Part shown: positions 53,168 to 61,203 of the stretch, piece by piece
Position numbering within the stretch: position 1 is the first letter of the stretch
How the letters are laid out: every line of letters begins with the position of its first letter
Source of the DNA: Reichenbachiella versicolor
Lineage (GTDB): Bacteria; Bacteroidota; Bacteroidia; Cytophagales; Cyclobacteriaceae
Reading direction: 5' to 3'
Assembly (NCBI RefSeq): GCF_003171675.1
Contig: NZ_QFZQ01000007.1
Span: forward strand, 186,001 to 250,000
DNA length: 64,000 bases
Program-made: the position numbers and the translations under genes
Notes under the pieces: generated by a model
Database searches by the model: none
What the model saw: the letters and a program-made list of their open reading frames with translations, nothing else
What the model was told of the DNA's origin: nothing

Positions 53168-54004
53168 TTAGTTCAACCGATATTCACTTGGTGATTTCCC
53201 ATAGATAGAGGAGAAATTTCTATTGAATGTAGCCAAAGAATCGAAGCCTACTTGGTAGGCAATATCAGATATTCGTTGATCACCAGCCTTGAGAAGGGAC
53301 GCTGCCTTCTCTACTTTTTTCTTGGCTACATATTTCTTTGGGCTTTCGCCAAACACCTCATTGAATTTGCGCTTGAAAGAAGATAGACTAAGGTGACAAA
53401 GTGTTGCCAATTCCTCCAATGAAAGATTAGCATATAGATTATGCTGAATGATTGATTTGAATTCGACTTCGGTTGGTTTAAATAAAGCTGCTAAAAAATC
53501 GAGCTGAGAAGGTGCTTGTACCGACTTGGATATGAGTTGGACGAACTCTTTCAATTTAGTTTTGATGATGCCTTCATCTGCCAATTCTGGATTGTCCAAT
53601 AATATGCTAATACTTTGTTTGTAATTTTCCAGTAGCAGGTCTATCTGAACCTGTTTTAGATTAAATGGTACTGTGTGATTTGATTCTGATACTTCGAATT
53701 CGAAAAGGTCCTCGATCAAAGAAGGGTATAAAAATATACCTATGGACTCTATCCCTTCGTTACACACATCCTTATTATCTGATGGCTCAAAAAAGTAGTT
53801 GAGACACTTGGCAAGCATTCCTACATCTTTATTGAGTTTGAGATAGTCTTCTTGAGACCGAACACCTACCTCACCTTTATTCACGAACATGAAACAAGCT
53901 TCATCCTCCACGTACTGCTTAAGCGTGCGATCAAAAGACGGCATCGAGAGTCTAATGAAGACTATTTTGTCTTTGTATTTTATGACTTGTTCTTTGAATT
54001 CCAT
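53168..54004 (-). CDS. AraC family transcriptional regulator
   Basis: The 278-residue protein has an N-terminal cupin-like sensing region (1-165) and a C-terminal AraC helix-turn-helix pair (about 180-278), with NLSLEELATLCHLSLSSFKRKFNEVFGESPKKYVAKKKV and ISDIAYQVGFDSLATFNRNFSSIYGKSPSEYR. It likely controls the downstream DUF4345 and SDR genes. Two TAGTTTTG copies upstream give a plausible promoter. Confidence 0.92.
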   Translation of the reverse strand: MEFKEQVIKYKDKIVFIRLSMPSFDRTLKQYVEDEACFMFVNKGEVGVRSQEDYLKLNKDVGMLAKCLNYFFEPSDNKDVCNEGIESIGIFLYPSLIEDLFEFEVSESNHTVPFNLKQVQIDLLLENYKQSISILLDNPELADEGIIKTKLKEFVQLISKSVQAPSQLDFLAALFKPTEVEFKSIIQHNLYANLSLEELATLCHLSLSSFKRKFNEVFGESPKKYVAKKKVEKAASLLKAGDQRISDIAYQVGFDSLATFNRNFSSIYGKSPSEYRLN

Positions 54005-54041
54005 TCGCCTTAAACAGTAAGGTAGTTTCTCTCCAAAACTA

Positions 54042-54075
54042 CAAAACTAAATTTTGGTTGAAATACACATTACAA
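54042..54075 (-). promoter_or_regulatory. Candidate promoter of the AraC gene at 53168
   Basis: The minus strand has TAGTTTTG twice in tandem (54034-54041 and 54042-54049), both matching TAnnTTTG. A TTG at 54073-54075 lies 23 bases upstream of the second copy. The first copy is 30 bases before the start codon. The rest of the 54005-54306 gap contains nothing else that I can identify. Confidence 0.4.
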
Positions 54076-54306
54076 CTCATTTCTATGATACTTCCTTACG
54101 CCAGCCTGAATAGTATATTTCCGCTAATACGAATTTTTCATACCCATAGATAGGGGAAAATAAATCCAATGGACTTTGGTCCTGTGAATAAAACTTCGAA
54201 TTGCTCCTCAGTATAAAAATGAAATCAATGATTCTTACGCATTGTATTAGCTTTATGCACCAATACAACCTAAGCAGGATGATCGTAGTCTTCTACAAAA
54301 AATTAA

Positions 54307-54702
54307 ATGAATATGATATTAGATCGGTTTAAAAATAAATTCGAAGAATCTGTACAGAAGGCATTGATGTCATTAGACTTAGATACCATTGATGATATTT
54401 TGGATTCAAGAGACTCTGATGTTTTTTCTAACCCTTGGACAAAGGCCTGGGAAAATGTAGAGGATAAAAATCTTGATATAGATAGTGATAGGGAACGACT
54501 CTTTAAGATGATATATGATAAAACTGAATCATCTGATCTTGCAGCATATGTGACTGAAGATTTTGAGTTAATTGCTAAGCATATCGACGAAGAAGAAAAC
54601 AATTGGGTTAATACTGTCTGTAAAGCATACTTTAGTTTTGTAATTCCTCATGGCGAACTATCAGGTGAAGCTACAAAACTGACCGAGTTAATTGTAAGGT
54701 GA
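54307..54702 (+). CDS. Acidic protein of unknown function
   Basis: The 131-residue protein begins MNMILDRFKNKFEESVQKAL and is strongly acidic and mainly helical (LDLDTIDDILDSRDSD, EDKNLDIDSDRERLFKM). The C-terminal half, around SDLAAYVTEDFELIAKHIDEEENNWVNTVCKAYFSF, may be a compact domain. No signal peptide or recognised motif is present. It is 97 bases upstream of another unrecognised acidic protein in the same direction. The size and acidity resemble immunity proteins, but no toxin gene is nearby. Confidence 0.65.
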   Translation: MNMILDRFKNKFEESVQKALMSLDLDTIDDILDSRDSDVFSNPWTKAWENVEDKNLDIDSDRERLFKMIYDKTESSDLAAYVTEDFELIAKHIDEEENNWVNTVCKAYFSFVIPHGELSGEATKLTELIVR

Positions 54703-54799
54703 TTTCCTTGGGTCAGCTAAAAGTATAATTCCGAAGATACTCCGTACCCTTTGGGGAACTTCAATAAGTTAATAATTAATATAACATGTTAGATAAGTA

Positions 54800-55228
54800 A
54801 TGAGTAAACGAGACAGCATATATGATCAGGCATCTGAGTACCTTGAAAATGGAAGCTTACCTACTGATGACCCAGAGTTTATTACTAGGTTTTTTGGTGC
54901 AAAACTAGTTGGAGCTATGGATTCCAATTTGGAAAATGCTTTCAAAACGTTGGATGGAGAGGATAATGTAAACCATGACTTGAAGACCCAATTATCTACA
55001 CTAGACCATGACCAAAAAGCTGCAGTAAAAGAATTGCTTGAAGAAAATGCTAAAGGGTTCTTTTACTCGATGATGCTAAAGCTAAGAGACTTTAACTATC
55101 CTGTCGAAGTCAACTTCTTAGATCCTGATTCGAATAAAAAATTGTGTGGGTTAGAAGATGAACAAGAGTTTCATTTTCACTATCATGACTGGATCGAAGA
55201 GTTTAGTGACTACGTCGAGGAGTCTTAA
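54800..55228 (+). CDS. Acidic protein of unknown function
   Basis: The 142-residue protein (MSKRDSIYDQASEYLENGS) is acidic, with a helical N-terminal half and a C-terminal part rich in aromatic and His residues (LRDFNYPVEVNFLDPDSN, EQEFHFHYHDWIEEFSDYVEES). The HFHYHD run near the C-terminus could bind metal, but that is inference. I recognise no family. It is probably co-transcribed with 54307-54702. Confidence 0.68.
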   Translation: MSKRDSIYDQASEYLENGSLPTDDPEFITRFFGAKLVGAMDSNLENAFKTLDGEDNVNHDLKTQLSTLDHDQKAAVKELLEENAKGFFYSMMLKLRDFNYPVEVNFLDPDSNKKLCGLEDEQEFHFHYHDWIEEFSDYVEES

Positions 55229-55287
55229 TGAAATTTCGATTTGTAGTTGTCTTAAACCTCTATAAGACTAAATGAGGTAAGCTGATA

Positions 55288-56274
55288 CTAAATTTCTATC
55301 TCATTGATTTTCATCCATTGATCTACAGTATGAATCCAATACTTTAAAAATTCCTCACTCAAAAAGTGATTGGAGAAGTCATCAAATCGCTGAACATGAA
55401 TTCCTGAATAGTGAAGCCAAATGGCCAATCCACCATACGGGACAAGACGTTTTTCTTCGTCTGTTACCTTTATGATTGATTCATAGCCTTCATAGAACCT
55501 TGCCTTTTTCTTATCAAAAGACTCTTTGATGGGTTCATTCCTGTAGATAAGCATAAGACAATACGCGATATCCAAAAATTGCCAGCCATTGCCACAATTG
55601 TCAAAATCAAAAAATGCTATATGCTTATCATCTTTGATTTTCATATTCTCGTACCAGAGATCTAGATGCACTACACCTTGTCTCAGATCATCGCGCTTAG
55701 CATTGTTAAATTCTTCTGAAATAATGTTTTTAGCTCGACCGAAATATTTCATTTCGTAAGAAGACGTTCCGAACTTGCTCTTTGCGAGTTTATACGCCCA
55801 TGTGGACAATGTGGTATCAGTATAGTTCTGTCGCTGAATCGATTTGTTTATCGTCACCTTGTGCATTTTGGATATTTCTACACCTAAGTGATAACAATGA
55901 TCTGCAGTAGGTTTTCTGATGGTTTCGCCTTCCACATAGGAAAACAAAACCACATAACGTTCGCCTTCTGGCGCCTCTATTTTTTGAATGTACTGGCCTT
56001 CGGAGTTTTCTATTGGGTATGCCACCGTCAGTCTGTTCTTCTTCAGGTAGTCCAATAACGCCAGCTCCTCTTCTATTTCATCTTCAGTTCGCCAGTCCTT
56101 GAAATATACTCTAATTACAAACTTCTCCCCTGATATTGTTGTCAGTAGATAATGATGGTTGACTCCTGTTTTGAGTATCGTACAAGATTTAGATTGATAT
56201 CCGTACTTAATTTCGCAGAATTGAGACAAATAGTCTGGGGATATTATTGTACTCAATACGGGTACCATAGACAT
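55288..56274 (-). CDS. Phosphotransferase enzyme family protein (APH/homoserine kinase II type)
   Basis: The 328-residue protein has the APH fold: ATP-binding loop region (KTGVNHHYLLTTISGEKFVIRVYFKD), then the catalytic H203-L-D205 motif with N210 (VVHLDLWYENMKI) and the metal-binding D223 (IAFFDFDNCGNG). It is shorter than many kinases and has no leader. The pattern suits small-molecule phosphorylation (aminoglycoside-like or homoserine), but the substrate cannot be called. Confidence 0.87.
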   Translation of the reverse strand: MSMVPVLSTIISPDYLSQFCEIKYGYQSKSCTILKTGVNHHYLLTTISGEKFVIRVYFKDWRTEDEIEEELALLDYLKKNRLTVAYPIENSEGQYIQKIEAPEGERYVVLFSYVEGETIRKPTADHCYHLGVEISKMHKVTINKSIQRQNYTDTTLSTWAYKLAKSKFGTSSYEMKYFGRAKNIISEEFNNAKRDDLRQGVVHLDLWYENMKIKDDKHIAFFDFDNCGNGWQFLDIAYCLMLIYRNEPIKESFDKKKARFYEGYESIIKVTDEEKRLVPYGGLAIWLHYSGIHVQRFDDFSNHFLSEEFLKYWIHTVDQWMKINEIEI

Positions 56275-56361
56275 GACAAAGTAGTAATTGTAAAAGCGAA
56301 TCTACTCTATGAAAAACAGTCAACAAATTAAATCCAATACATGATAATTTTGAAGAAAATA

Positions 56362-56391
56362 AAAACGACCCAATTGACTTCGGGCCGTTTT
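56362..56391 (-). terminator. Terminator of the pirin gene
   Basis: AAAACGACCC and GGGCCGTTTT form a 10-bp stem with a single mismatch that is a G-U pair in minus-strand RNA. On the minus strand it is followed by TATTTTC, and it is 29 bases after the pirin stop. Confidence 0.7.
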
Positions 56392-56419
56392 ATATCGAGA
56401 AAATGTTTTTCTGATCTTA

Positions 56420-57286
56420 TTATGATAATGACATAGGTACGTCCATCAGAAGTACCCGTGCATCTTCTGAAGCTTTCACTTCAATGGATTCCGCATCCCA
56501 GATTCCCATACCATCTCTTTTGGATAGTTGCTCGCCTGCGATCTCTACTTCCCCTTCTAACACGAACGCATATACTCCATTACCACTTTTCTTAATTTGG
56601 TACTTATCAGCCGTTCCATTTTCAAACTTACCTAAGCTAAACCATGCATCTTGATGTACCCATACACCATCATCATCGGCATTTGGTGACAATACTTGAT
56701 AGAACTGGTTTTGTTTCTCTATCTCTCGTATGGAGATTTGATCATATCTAGGTTCTACATTTTTCTTATTTGGGAAGACCCAAATCTGAAGAAACTTTAC
56801 ATCCCGGTCTTTGCTCTTGTTGTATTCGCTATGAAATATTCCAGTTCCAGCACTCATTACCTGTACATCTCCTTCCTTGATGATCGTTGTATTTCCCATG
56901 CTGTCTTTGTGCTCTAGGTCACCTTCCAATGGAATAGATATGATCTCCATGTTATCATGTGGGTGTTTCCCAAATCCCATCCCCGGATCGACTTTATCGT
57001 CGTTAAGTACTCTCAATACTCCGAAATTCATCCGCTCTGGATTGTGATAGTTAGCGAAACTAAATGAGTGATGAGAATCCAACCATCCGTGGTTAGCATG
57101 TCCTCTTGTATTGGCTTTGTGTATTACCTTGTTCATCTTCTTTATCTCTTTGTTGGGTAAATGATTGAAACCTACTTGATCGATGAGTCTATTGTAAGTT
57201 GATTCTTTGCCATTGAGTAAGCTTGGTACCGTAGCTCCTGCTGCTGTAGCGATTAAACTCTTCTTGATAAAATCTTTTCGTCGCAT
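56420..57286 (-). CDS. Pirin family protein with Tat-type leader
   Basis: The 288-residue protein begins MRRKDFIKKSLIATAAGATVPS, a twin-arginine leader with a hydrophobic core, then continues with a bicupin: HANHGWLDSHHSFSFANYHNPERMNFGVLRVLNDDKVDPGMGFGKHPHDNMEII and later GTGIFHSEYNKSKDRD. Pirins bind metal through the His cluster and some oxidise quercetin; most are cytosolic, so the leader is notable. I use the ATG at 57286, since the upstream 57313 codon is TTG. Confidence 0.85.
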   Translation of the reverse strand: MRRKDFIKKSLIATAAGATVPSLLNGKESTYNRLIDQVGFNHLPNKEIKKMNKVIHKANTRGHANHGWLDSHHSFSFANYHNPERMNFGVLRVLNDDKVDPGMGFGKHPHDNMEIISIPLEGDLEHKDSMGNTTIIKEGDVQVMSAGTGIFHSEYNKSKDRDVKFLQIWVFPNKKNVEPRYDQISIREIEKQNQFYQVLSPNADDDGVWVHQDAWFSLGKFENGTADKYQIKKSGNGVYAFVLEGEVEIAGEQLSKRDGMGIWDAESIEVKASEDARVLLMDVPMSLS

Positions 57287-57573
57287 AGGTGTCTTTGTTT
57301 GATTACAATACAATAAACGGTAACCTCTATTGCAAGGTGATTGTGAAAATCCGTGGATGAATTATGATTTTCCGACATGGGTTATCAGGTTAGGAAATGT
57401 AGAAGTAAATCTATTATCCAATGGGCTATTGCACTACGAATAAAGTCTTCCTGGAGAAGGGAGGATCTATTTGTAAAAGTTAGAGCGTCAAAGATTCTAG
57501 TACCTTAATCTCCAAAAGCTCTCGTTTAATAATGGGGCAACACTCAACCGAGACGGTGTTCGGTTTGCTATTA

Positions 57574-57855
57574 GGATTTTCTTCAGGATATAGACCTGAT
57601 ATAGTGTGGGGCGTTTGAAAAGGGACAGAGAAATGACATTATGCCACACCTAAGTCTGATTGTAGAAGCTGCCCATTCAAAGAAGACTGCGTAGGTAAAG
57701 GGATATAAAAGCGATTTAATGTAGTCGAATAGTGAACAAACCAGAGTAAAAAGTAGGAAAGAAAAGTATTACAAACGTCAAGGTAATCAACATTCGAACC
57801 AGCAATAGGCGTATTGGCTAGATATTTAGTTTGTCTGAAGTCAGGTGATTTATTA
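57574..57855 (+). pseudogene. Degenerate IS1182-family transposase remnant
   Basis: A single plus-strand frame, broken by several in-frame stops, contains blocks typical of IS1182 transposases. These are GFSSG at 57574-57588, then HYATPKSDCRSCPFKEDCVGKG (zinc-ribbon-like Cys set), a region equivalent to the YERN..K..RK..RQSTVEPVFG segment (TSR*STFEPAIGVLARYL), and an ending similar to LGMKRVN. At least four internal stops and a compressed middle show it is non-functional. I found no terminal inverted repeats. It lies in a 623-base gene-free gap; the upstream part (57287-57573) has no recognised feature. Confidence 0.75.
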
Positions 57856-57860
57856 TAACA

Positions 57861-57884
57861 AAAGCCTCTCTATTGAGAAGCTTT
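57861..57884 (-). terminator. Terminator of the SMP-30-like gene
   Basis: AAAGCCTCTC and GAGAAGCTTT form a 10-bp stem with one mismatch and a 4-base loop. On the minus strand it is followed by TTTTGTTATAA and lies 25 bases after the stop at 57909. Confidence 0.68.
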
Positions 57885-57908
57885 AACTGTAAAATATTTT
57901 CCTTTTAC

Positions 57909-59045
57909 CTATAATGTAATGACGGAAAGTGTGTAGGGAGCATCGGGACTTTTATTAACCATATTCGGAACGTCAAAAGTAGCGTCAAAATTGAGAACAA
58001 TAATCTCGTTACCTCTAATAACTACTTCGCTAGGGGCATCAAGTAAACCATCATCCCCATTGGTGTTCCCATTTTTAACTAACAAGTCTAAATCTCCATT
58101 CATATCAATGCTGTATACCGCATTGGCAAATAAATCTGTAATGTACAATTTATTAGTTCTAGCATCCCATTTCATACCATCCGTTGCAACCATTCCTTTT
58201 GCAAAAGGTGTGGTTATTACATTATTGTTTGTATCTACGGTTGTTTTTAATACGGTTCCTTCTTCCATTATACCTGTGTAGATATTGCCTTCTCCATCAA
58301 TTGCTAATCCGTTAGCACCAAATTTTAAACTTCCGTTAGAAATAAAAGTCTCAAATAAATGAGGGTTCTCATCTCCTAAAGAAGTACTTATTTTTACTGG
58401 GTTTTTAGCATTAAGTTCAGAAATATTTACCTTGTAAATACCGCTAACATGTTTACCATCTTCAGTTTCGCCTAAAACAGTATCAGAGATGTATAAATCA
58501 TTCCCTTTCCAAACTAAAGCGTTAGGAAAGGACATTCCAACAGCCACAACATCTATACTAGTAGCTTTTCCTTCTTCAACATTAATTCTTAATATCCTAG
58601 ATTGCCCATTAAACCATAATTGCATGTCTGCTAAGTAGGCATTACCATCTGGTCCAAAAGCAAGACCAAAAGGAGCAATTTTCCCACTTGTTTTTTCCAT
58701 ATCCTCTGGTTTAAAAGTATACCAAGTAGTTAATTGATTGTTTTGGTCTACTTTTCCAATAGTTGGAGTCGCAGGAGTTTTCATATCACCAGATTTAATC
58801 AAAGCATCATTATGAAAATTTGGTGAGGTAAAATAAATATTTCCTTCGCTGTCAATATCACCACTTGCAGGAGAATTGAATGTTTCTGGTAAATTCAAAA
58901 ATAATTTTGACTCTAAAACAACAGGCTTTTTTGCTGTTACTTCCTTTACTTCAGATTTTTTTTGATTCTCTGATTTTACTTTATCACAGGAATAAGTAAA
59001 TACAAGGGATACTATTAATGCTAAATATATAGATACTCTTTTCAT
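57909..59045 (-). CDS. SMP-30/gluconolactonase-like lipoprotein
   Basis: The 378-residue protein has a lipoprotein signal (TYSC, Cys 20) and a Lys/Ser/Glu-rich linker, then a six-bladed propeller of the SMP-30/NHL type. Typical parts are SGDIDSEGNIYFTSPN, PFGLAFGPDGNAYLADM, NALVWKGNDLYISDTVLGET and GMVATDGMKWDARTNKLYITDLFANAVY. It could be a lactonase or a sugar-binding protein. It is last in a three-gene set with ABM and DUF1330 genes and an AraC gene upstream. Confidence 0.85.
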   Translation of the reverse strand: MKRVSIYLALIVSLVFTYSCDKVKSENQKKSEVKEVTAKKPVVLESKLFLNLPETFNSPASGDIDSEGNIYFTSPNFHNDALIKSGDMKTPATPTIGKVDQNNQLTTWYTFKPEDMEKTSGKIAPFGLAFGPDGNAYLADMQLWFNGQSRILRINVEEGKATSIDVVAVGMSFPNALVWKGNDLYISDTVLGETEDGKHVSGIYKVNISELNAKNPVKISTSLGDENPHLFETFISNGSLKFGANGLAIDGEGNIYTGIMEEGTVLKTTVDTNNNVITTPFAKGMVATDGMKWDARTNKLYITDLFANAVYSIDMNGDLDLLVKNGNTNGDDGLLDAPSEVVIRGNEIIVLNFDATFDVPNMVNKSPDAPYTLSVITL

Positions 59046-59085
59046 CTTTTCTTTTTTAAAACTTGATTAAATCTGGTGTTAAAAT

Positions 59086-59460
59086 CTATCTAGCAAACCC
59101 ACCAAAAGGTTTTAATAATTTAGGAGCTAAAGCAGCATGTCTACTCGTTAATTCCTCAGGCAAATTACCTAAATGTACCATACGTGTTCCTGGGGCAGCT
59201 TCTAACCAACGTTCTGCAAAATTATCCCAGTTTGTAATGTGAATATGAGCTGATTCTATGTTTGCAAAGCGTTCATAAACTAATACATCTCCATCATCAG
59301 ACACAAAATATTGATAGTTTAAAGTACCACCCTCTTTTCTAGTCTCTGCGACTATTTCTTCAACAATAACTTTAAAATCTTCTCTTCTTCCTTCTTTAAT
59401 TTTTGCTTCTACTATCCACCCAATATTCTCAAATGGTAAGTTGCTGTCTTGTATATTCAT
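59086..59460 (-). CDS. Antibiotic biosynthesis monooxygenase (ABM) domain protein
   Basis: The 124-residue protein is a ferredoxin-like ABM domain: WIVEAKIKEGRREDFKVIVEEIVAETRKEGGTLNYQYFVSDDGDVLVYERFANIESAHIHITNW. The dimeric fold is shared by YgiN, LsrG and haem-degrading proteins. The extra C-terminal LGNLPEELTSRHAALAPKLLKPFGGFAR is longer than usual. It lies 40 bases after the SMP-30-like gene start and 32 bases after the DUF1330 gene. Confidence 0.85.
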   Translation of the reverse strand: MNIQDSNLPFENIGWIVEAKIKEGRREDFKVIVEEIVAETRKEGGTLNYQYFVSDDGDVLVYERFANIESAHIHITNWDNFAERWLEAAPGTRMVHLGNLPEELTSRHAALAPKLLKPFGGFAR

Positions 59461-59492
59461 TTTTAATGATCTTAATACTTTAGTTCAATCTG

Positions 59493-59792
59493 TTATGCTA
59501 AATCGTCTTTTGCTTCAATAAGAAAATGATGACTTACAGAACCTTCGGTACGCGCTTTTAAATGGGGAAGATATTCTGGGTCTTTCATAAAGTTTAAAGC
59601 GTGTTCTTTAGAAGGCCATTCTAAAATAATTCTCAATGCTGTTGGTTGGTCATCGCCTTCAATTTGCTCATGACTTGCCGTTCTAGCTAAGTATTTACCG
59701 CCATGCTTAGCAACTATTTTTCCTGATTCTGCCACATAAGCATTTACCCATGTGTCTGTTGATGGATTTACGTCCAATACTGAATAGTACAT
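59493..59792 (-). CDS. DUF1330 family protein
   Basis: The 99-residue protein matches DUF1330, a ferredoxin-like dimeric fold: MYYSVLDVNPSTDTWVNAYVAESGKIVAKHGGKYLARTASHEQIEGDDQPTALRIILEWPSKEHALNFMKDPEYLP. Function is unknown. A TAnnTTTG element lies about 45 bases upstream, and the AraC gene ends 107 bases upstream of its start. Confidence 0.85.
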   Translation of the reverse strand: MYYSVLDVNPSTDTWVNAYVAESGKIVAKHGGKYLARTASHEQIEGDDQPTALRIILEWPSKEHALNFMKDPEYLPHLKARTEGSVSHHFLIEAKDDLA

Positions 59793-59833
59793 AACTCTTA
59801 AATATGTTTTTATTTGTTAATAATTTGATATCA

Positions 59834-59841
59834 CAAACATA
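59834..59841 (-). promoter_or_regulatory. Candidate -7 promoter element of the three-gene module
   Basis: The minus strand reads TATGTTTG, an exact TAnnTTTG match, 42-49 bases before the DUF1330 start and downstream of the AraC gene. No -33 element was found. Confidence 0.4.
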
Positions 59842-59899
59842 TCGTAAGCATGTACCTGAGATTGAGTAAAAATTTAAGCTCTTTAGGTAAAAAATATAG

Positions 59900-60772
59900 T
59901 TAAGGGTGATTTCTTGTGATTTGAGCTTTATAATCACCAATTGAAATGCCTTTGTAGGTCAAAAAAGTTTTGTTTAAATGGCTCGCATCTGTAAAACCAA
60001 GATCTAATGCAATTTCAGAATAGCTTAAATCAGTATACTTAAGTTTCGTCTCTACTATCTTTAGTTTATAATTAAGGATGTATTTCTTCAAACTCATGGA
60101 CATATTTTTTTTAAAATACTGACTCACATAATTCTCCGATAAATTAAACACATCTGCTAAATGAGTACTCGTTAATAAGTAAGGCTCATAAATATTTGAG
60201 TGAATGAAATTTATTATATCCTGTATTTTAGAATTGCGACTAATGTTTGTTTTTTCATTCAGACCATATTCCATATTACGGGCGATTAGGTGCAAAATTA
60301 TGGTTAATACATTTTCAATAATTATTATATCGTAGGATTGCTTTTTTTGATATTCTTGAATTAGCATTTTTATTAGAGGGGCGAAATCATCAATTTCGGT
60401 TTCTATTTTAAACTTTACAACAGGTAATTGAAAGCTGTTGCTATGAAGAATTCCTTCCATCTTACGAAACCAATCATTTGCTGAGGTAACAGGTATTTTT
60501 GATAATGAATTGTTGAAGAAGTTCTTTAAGAATTTAATAGTCGTAACTGTAGTCACACTTTCAGCCTGTACAATATAGACATCATCGGGTATAAATATAA
60601 AAACACTTTTAGGTGTATAGGGCACAACCTTCTTGTTAACTCTAATTGTTCCTGTCCCCGAATGAAAATATACAATTTCAAAAAAACGTATACTCGTATA
60701 TTGGCAAAATTCAAAGTTGCTTGCCTCTTCGTAATGTTGAATAACTATATTTTCAATTATAGTTCGTGGCAT
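59900..60772 (-). CDS. AraC family transcriptional regulator
   Basis: The 290-residue protein has a cupin-type N-terminus with IVYFHSGTGTIRVNKKVVPYTPKSVFIFIPDDV, then two AraC HTH repeats (STHLADVFNLSENYVSQYFKKNMSMSLKKYILNYKLKIV and SYSEIALDLGFTDASHLNKTFLTYKGISIGDYK). It lies upstream of the ABM/DUF1330/SMP-30 genes in the same orientation and probably regulates them. A TATTTTTG box (60777-60784 on the minus strand) is only five bases upstream of the ATG. It is notably A+T-rich. Confidence 0.92.
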   Translation of the reverse strand: MPRTIIENIVIQHYEEASNFEFCQYTSIRFFEIVYFHSGTGTIRVNKKVVPYTPKSVFIFIPDDVYIVQAESVTTVTTIKFLKNFFNNSLSKIPVTSANDWFRKMEGILHSNSFQLPVVKFKIETEIDDFAPLIKMLIQEYQKKQSYDIIIIENVLTIILHLIARNMEYGLNEKTNISRNSKIQDIINFIHSNIYEPYLLTSTHLADVFNLSENYVSQYFKKNMSMSLKKYILNYKLKIVETKLKYTDLSYSEIALDLGFTDASHLNKTFLTYKGISIGDYKAQITRNHP

Positions 60773-60912
60773 TTTTCAAAAATATGGCTAAAGTAATGGT
60801 AGGCTACGTACCTCACCACGATAAGTTTTAACACCTCGAATCTAGCCGATCAGTCTAAATTTTCAGTGTTTTCGCACTTAGACTTATCACAAAGTTTGTC
60901 TCAACATAATTA

Positions 60913-61070
60913 TGCATACCATATTGGGTGTGCATATATGCATAGGGTGTTGGGTATGCATAATTTAAAAAGGTCAAGTTTAAAATTATGCACAGGGTCT
61001 AGGGTGTGCATATATGCAAGGGGTATGAGGTGTGCATATATGCATGGGTACTTAGGTATGCATATATTTT
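60913..61070. repeat. Palindromic repeat array with 26-bp and 76-bp periods
   Basis: TGCAT-type units start at 60913, 60931, 60957, 60989, 61007, 61033 and 61059. The spacing 18, 26, 32 then 18, 26, 26 means the first three units recur 76 bp later. Three copies carry the perfect 12-bp palindrome TGCATATATGCA (60931-60942, 61007-61018 and 61033-61044), separated by G-rich linkers such as GGGTGTTGGGTA. It lies in a 431-base gap between two AraC genes. Nothing else is apparent in that gap. Confidence 0.82.
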
Positions 61071-61203
61071 AAAAACACTTCTAGCATTCTTAAAACAATT
61101 CATTCTTTTCAATTAGAAGTCATTTATTGTGCGACGCACATTCCTTAGGGGACCCTTCCTTCGTGGTCGATAATTTGGATAAAAAATAATTGATTGTTCT
61201 AGT

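Noticed and set aside
54083-54268. Minus-strand frame of 61 codons upstream of the AraC gene
   Set aside because: Low-complexity with no recognisable domain, in a region otherwise holding only regulatory sequence.
60913-61070. CRISPR array
   Set aside because: The spacing is 18-32 bp with palindromic units and no spacers of constant length; no cas genes are in the window.
60866-61072. Plus-strand frame of 68 codons across the TGCATATATGCA array
   Set aside because: The repeat itself explains the frame, with residues that mirror the DNA repeat and no start signal.
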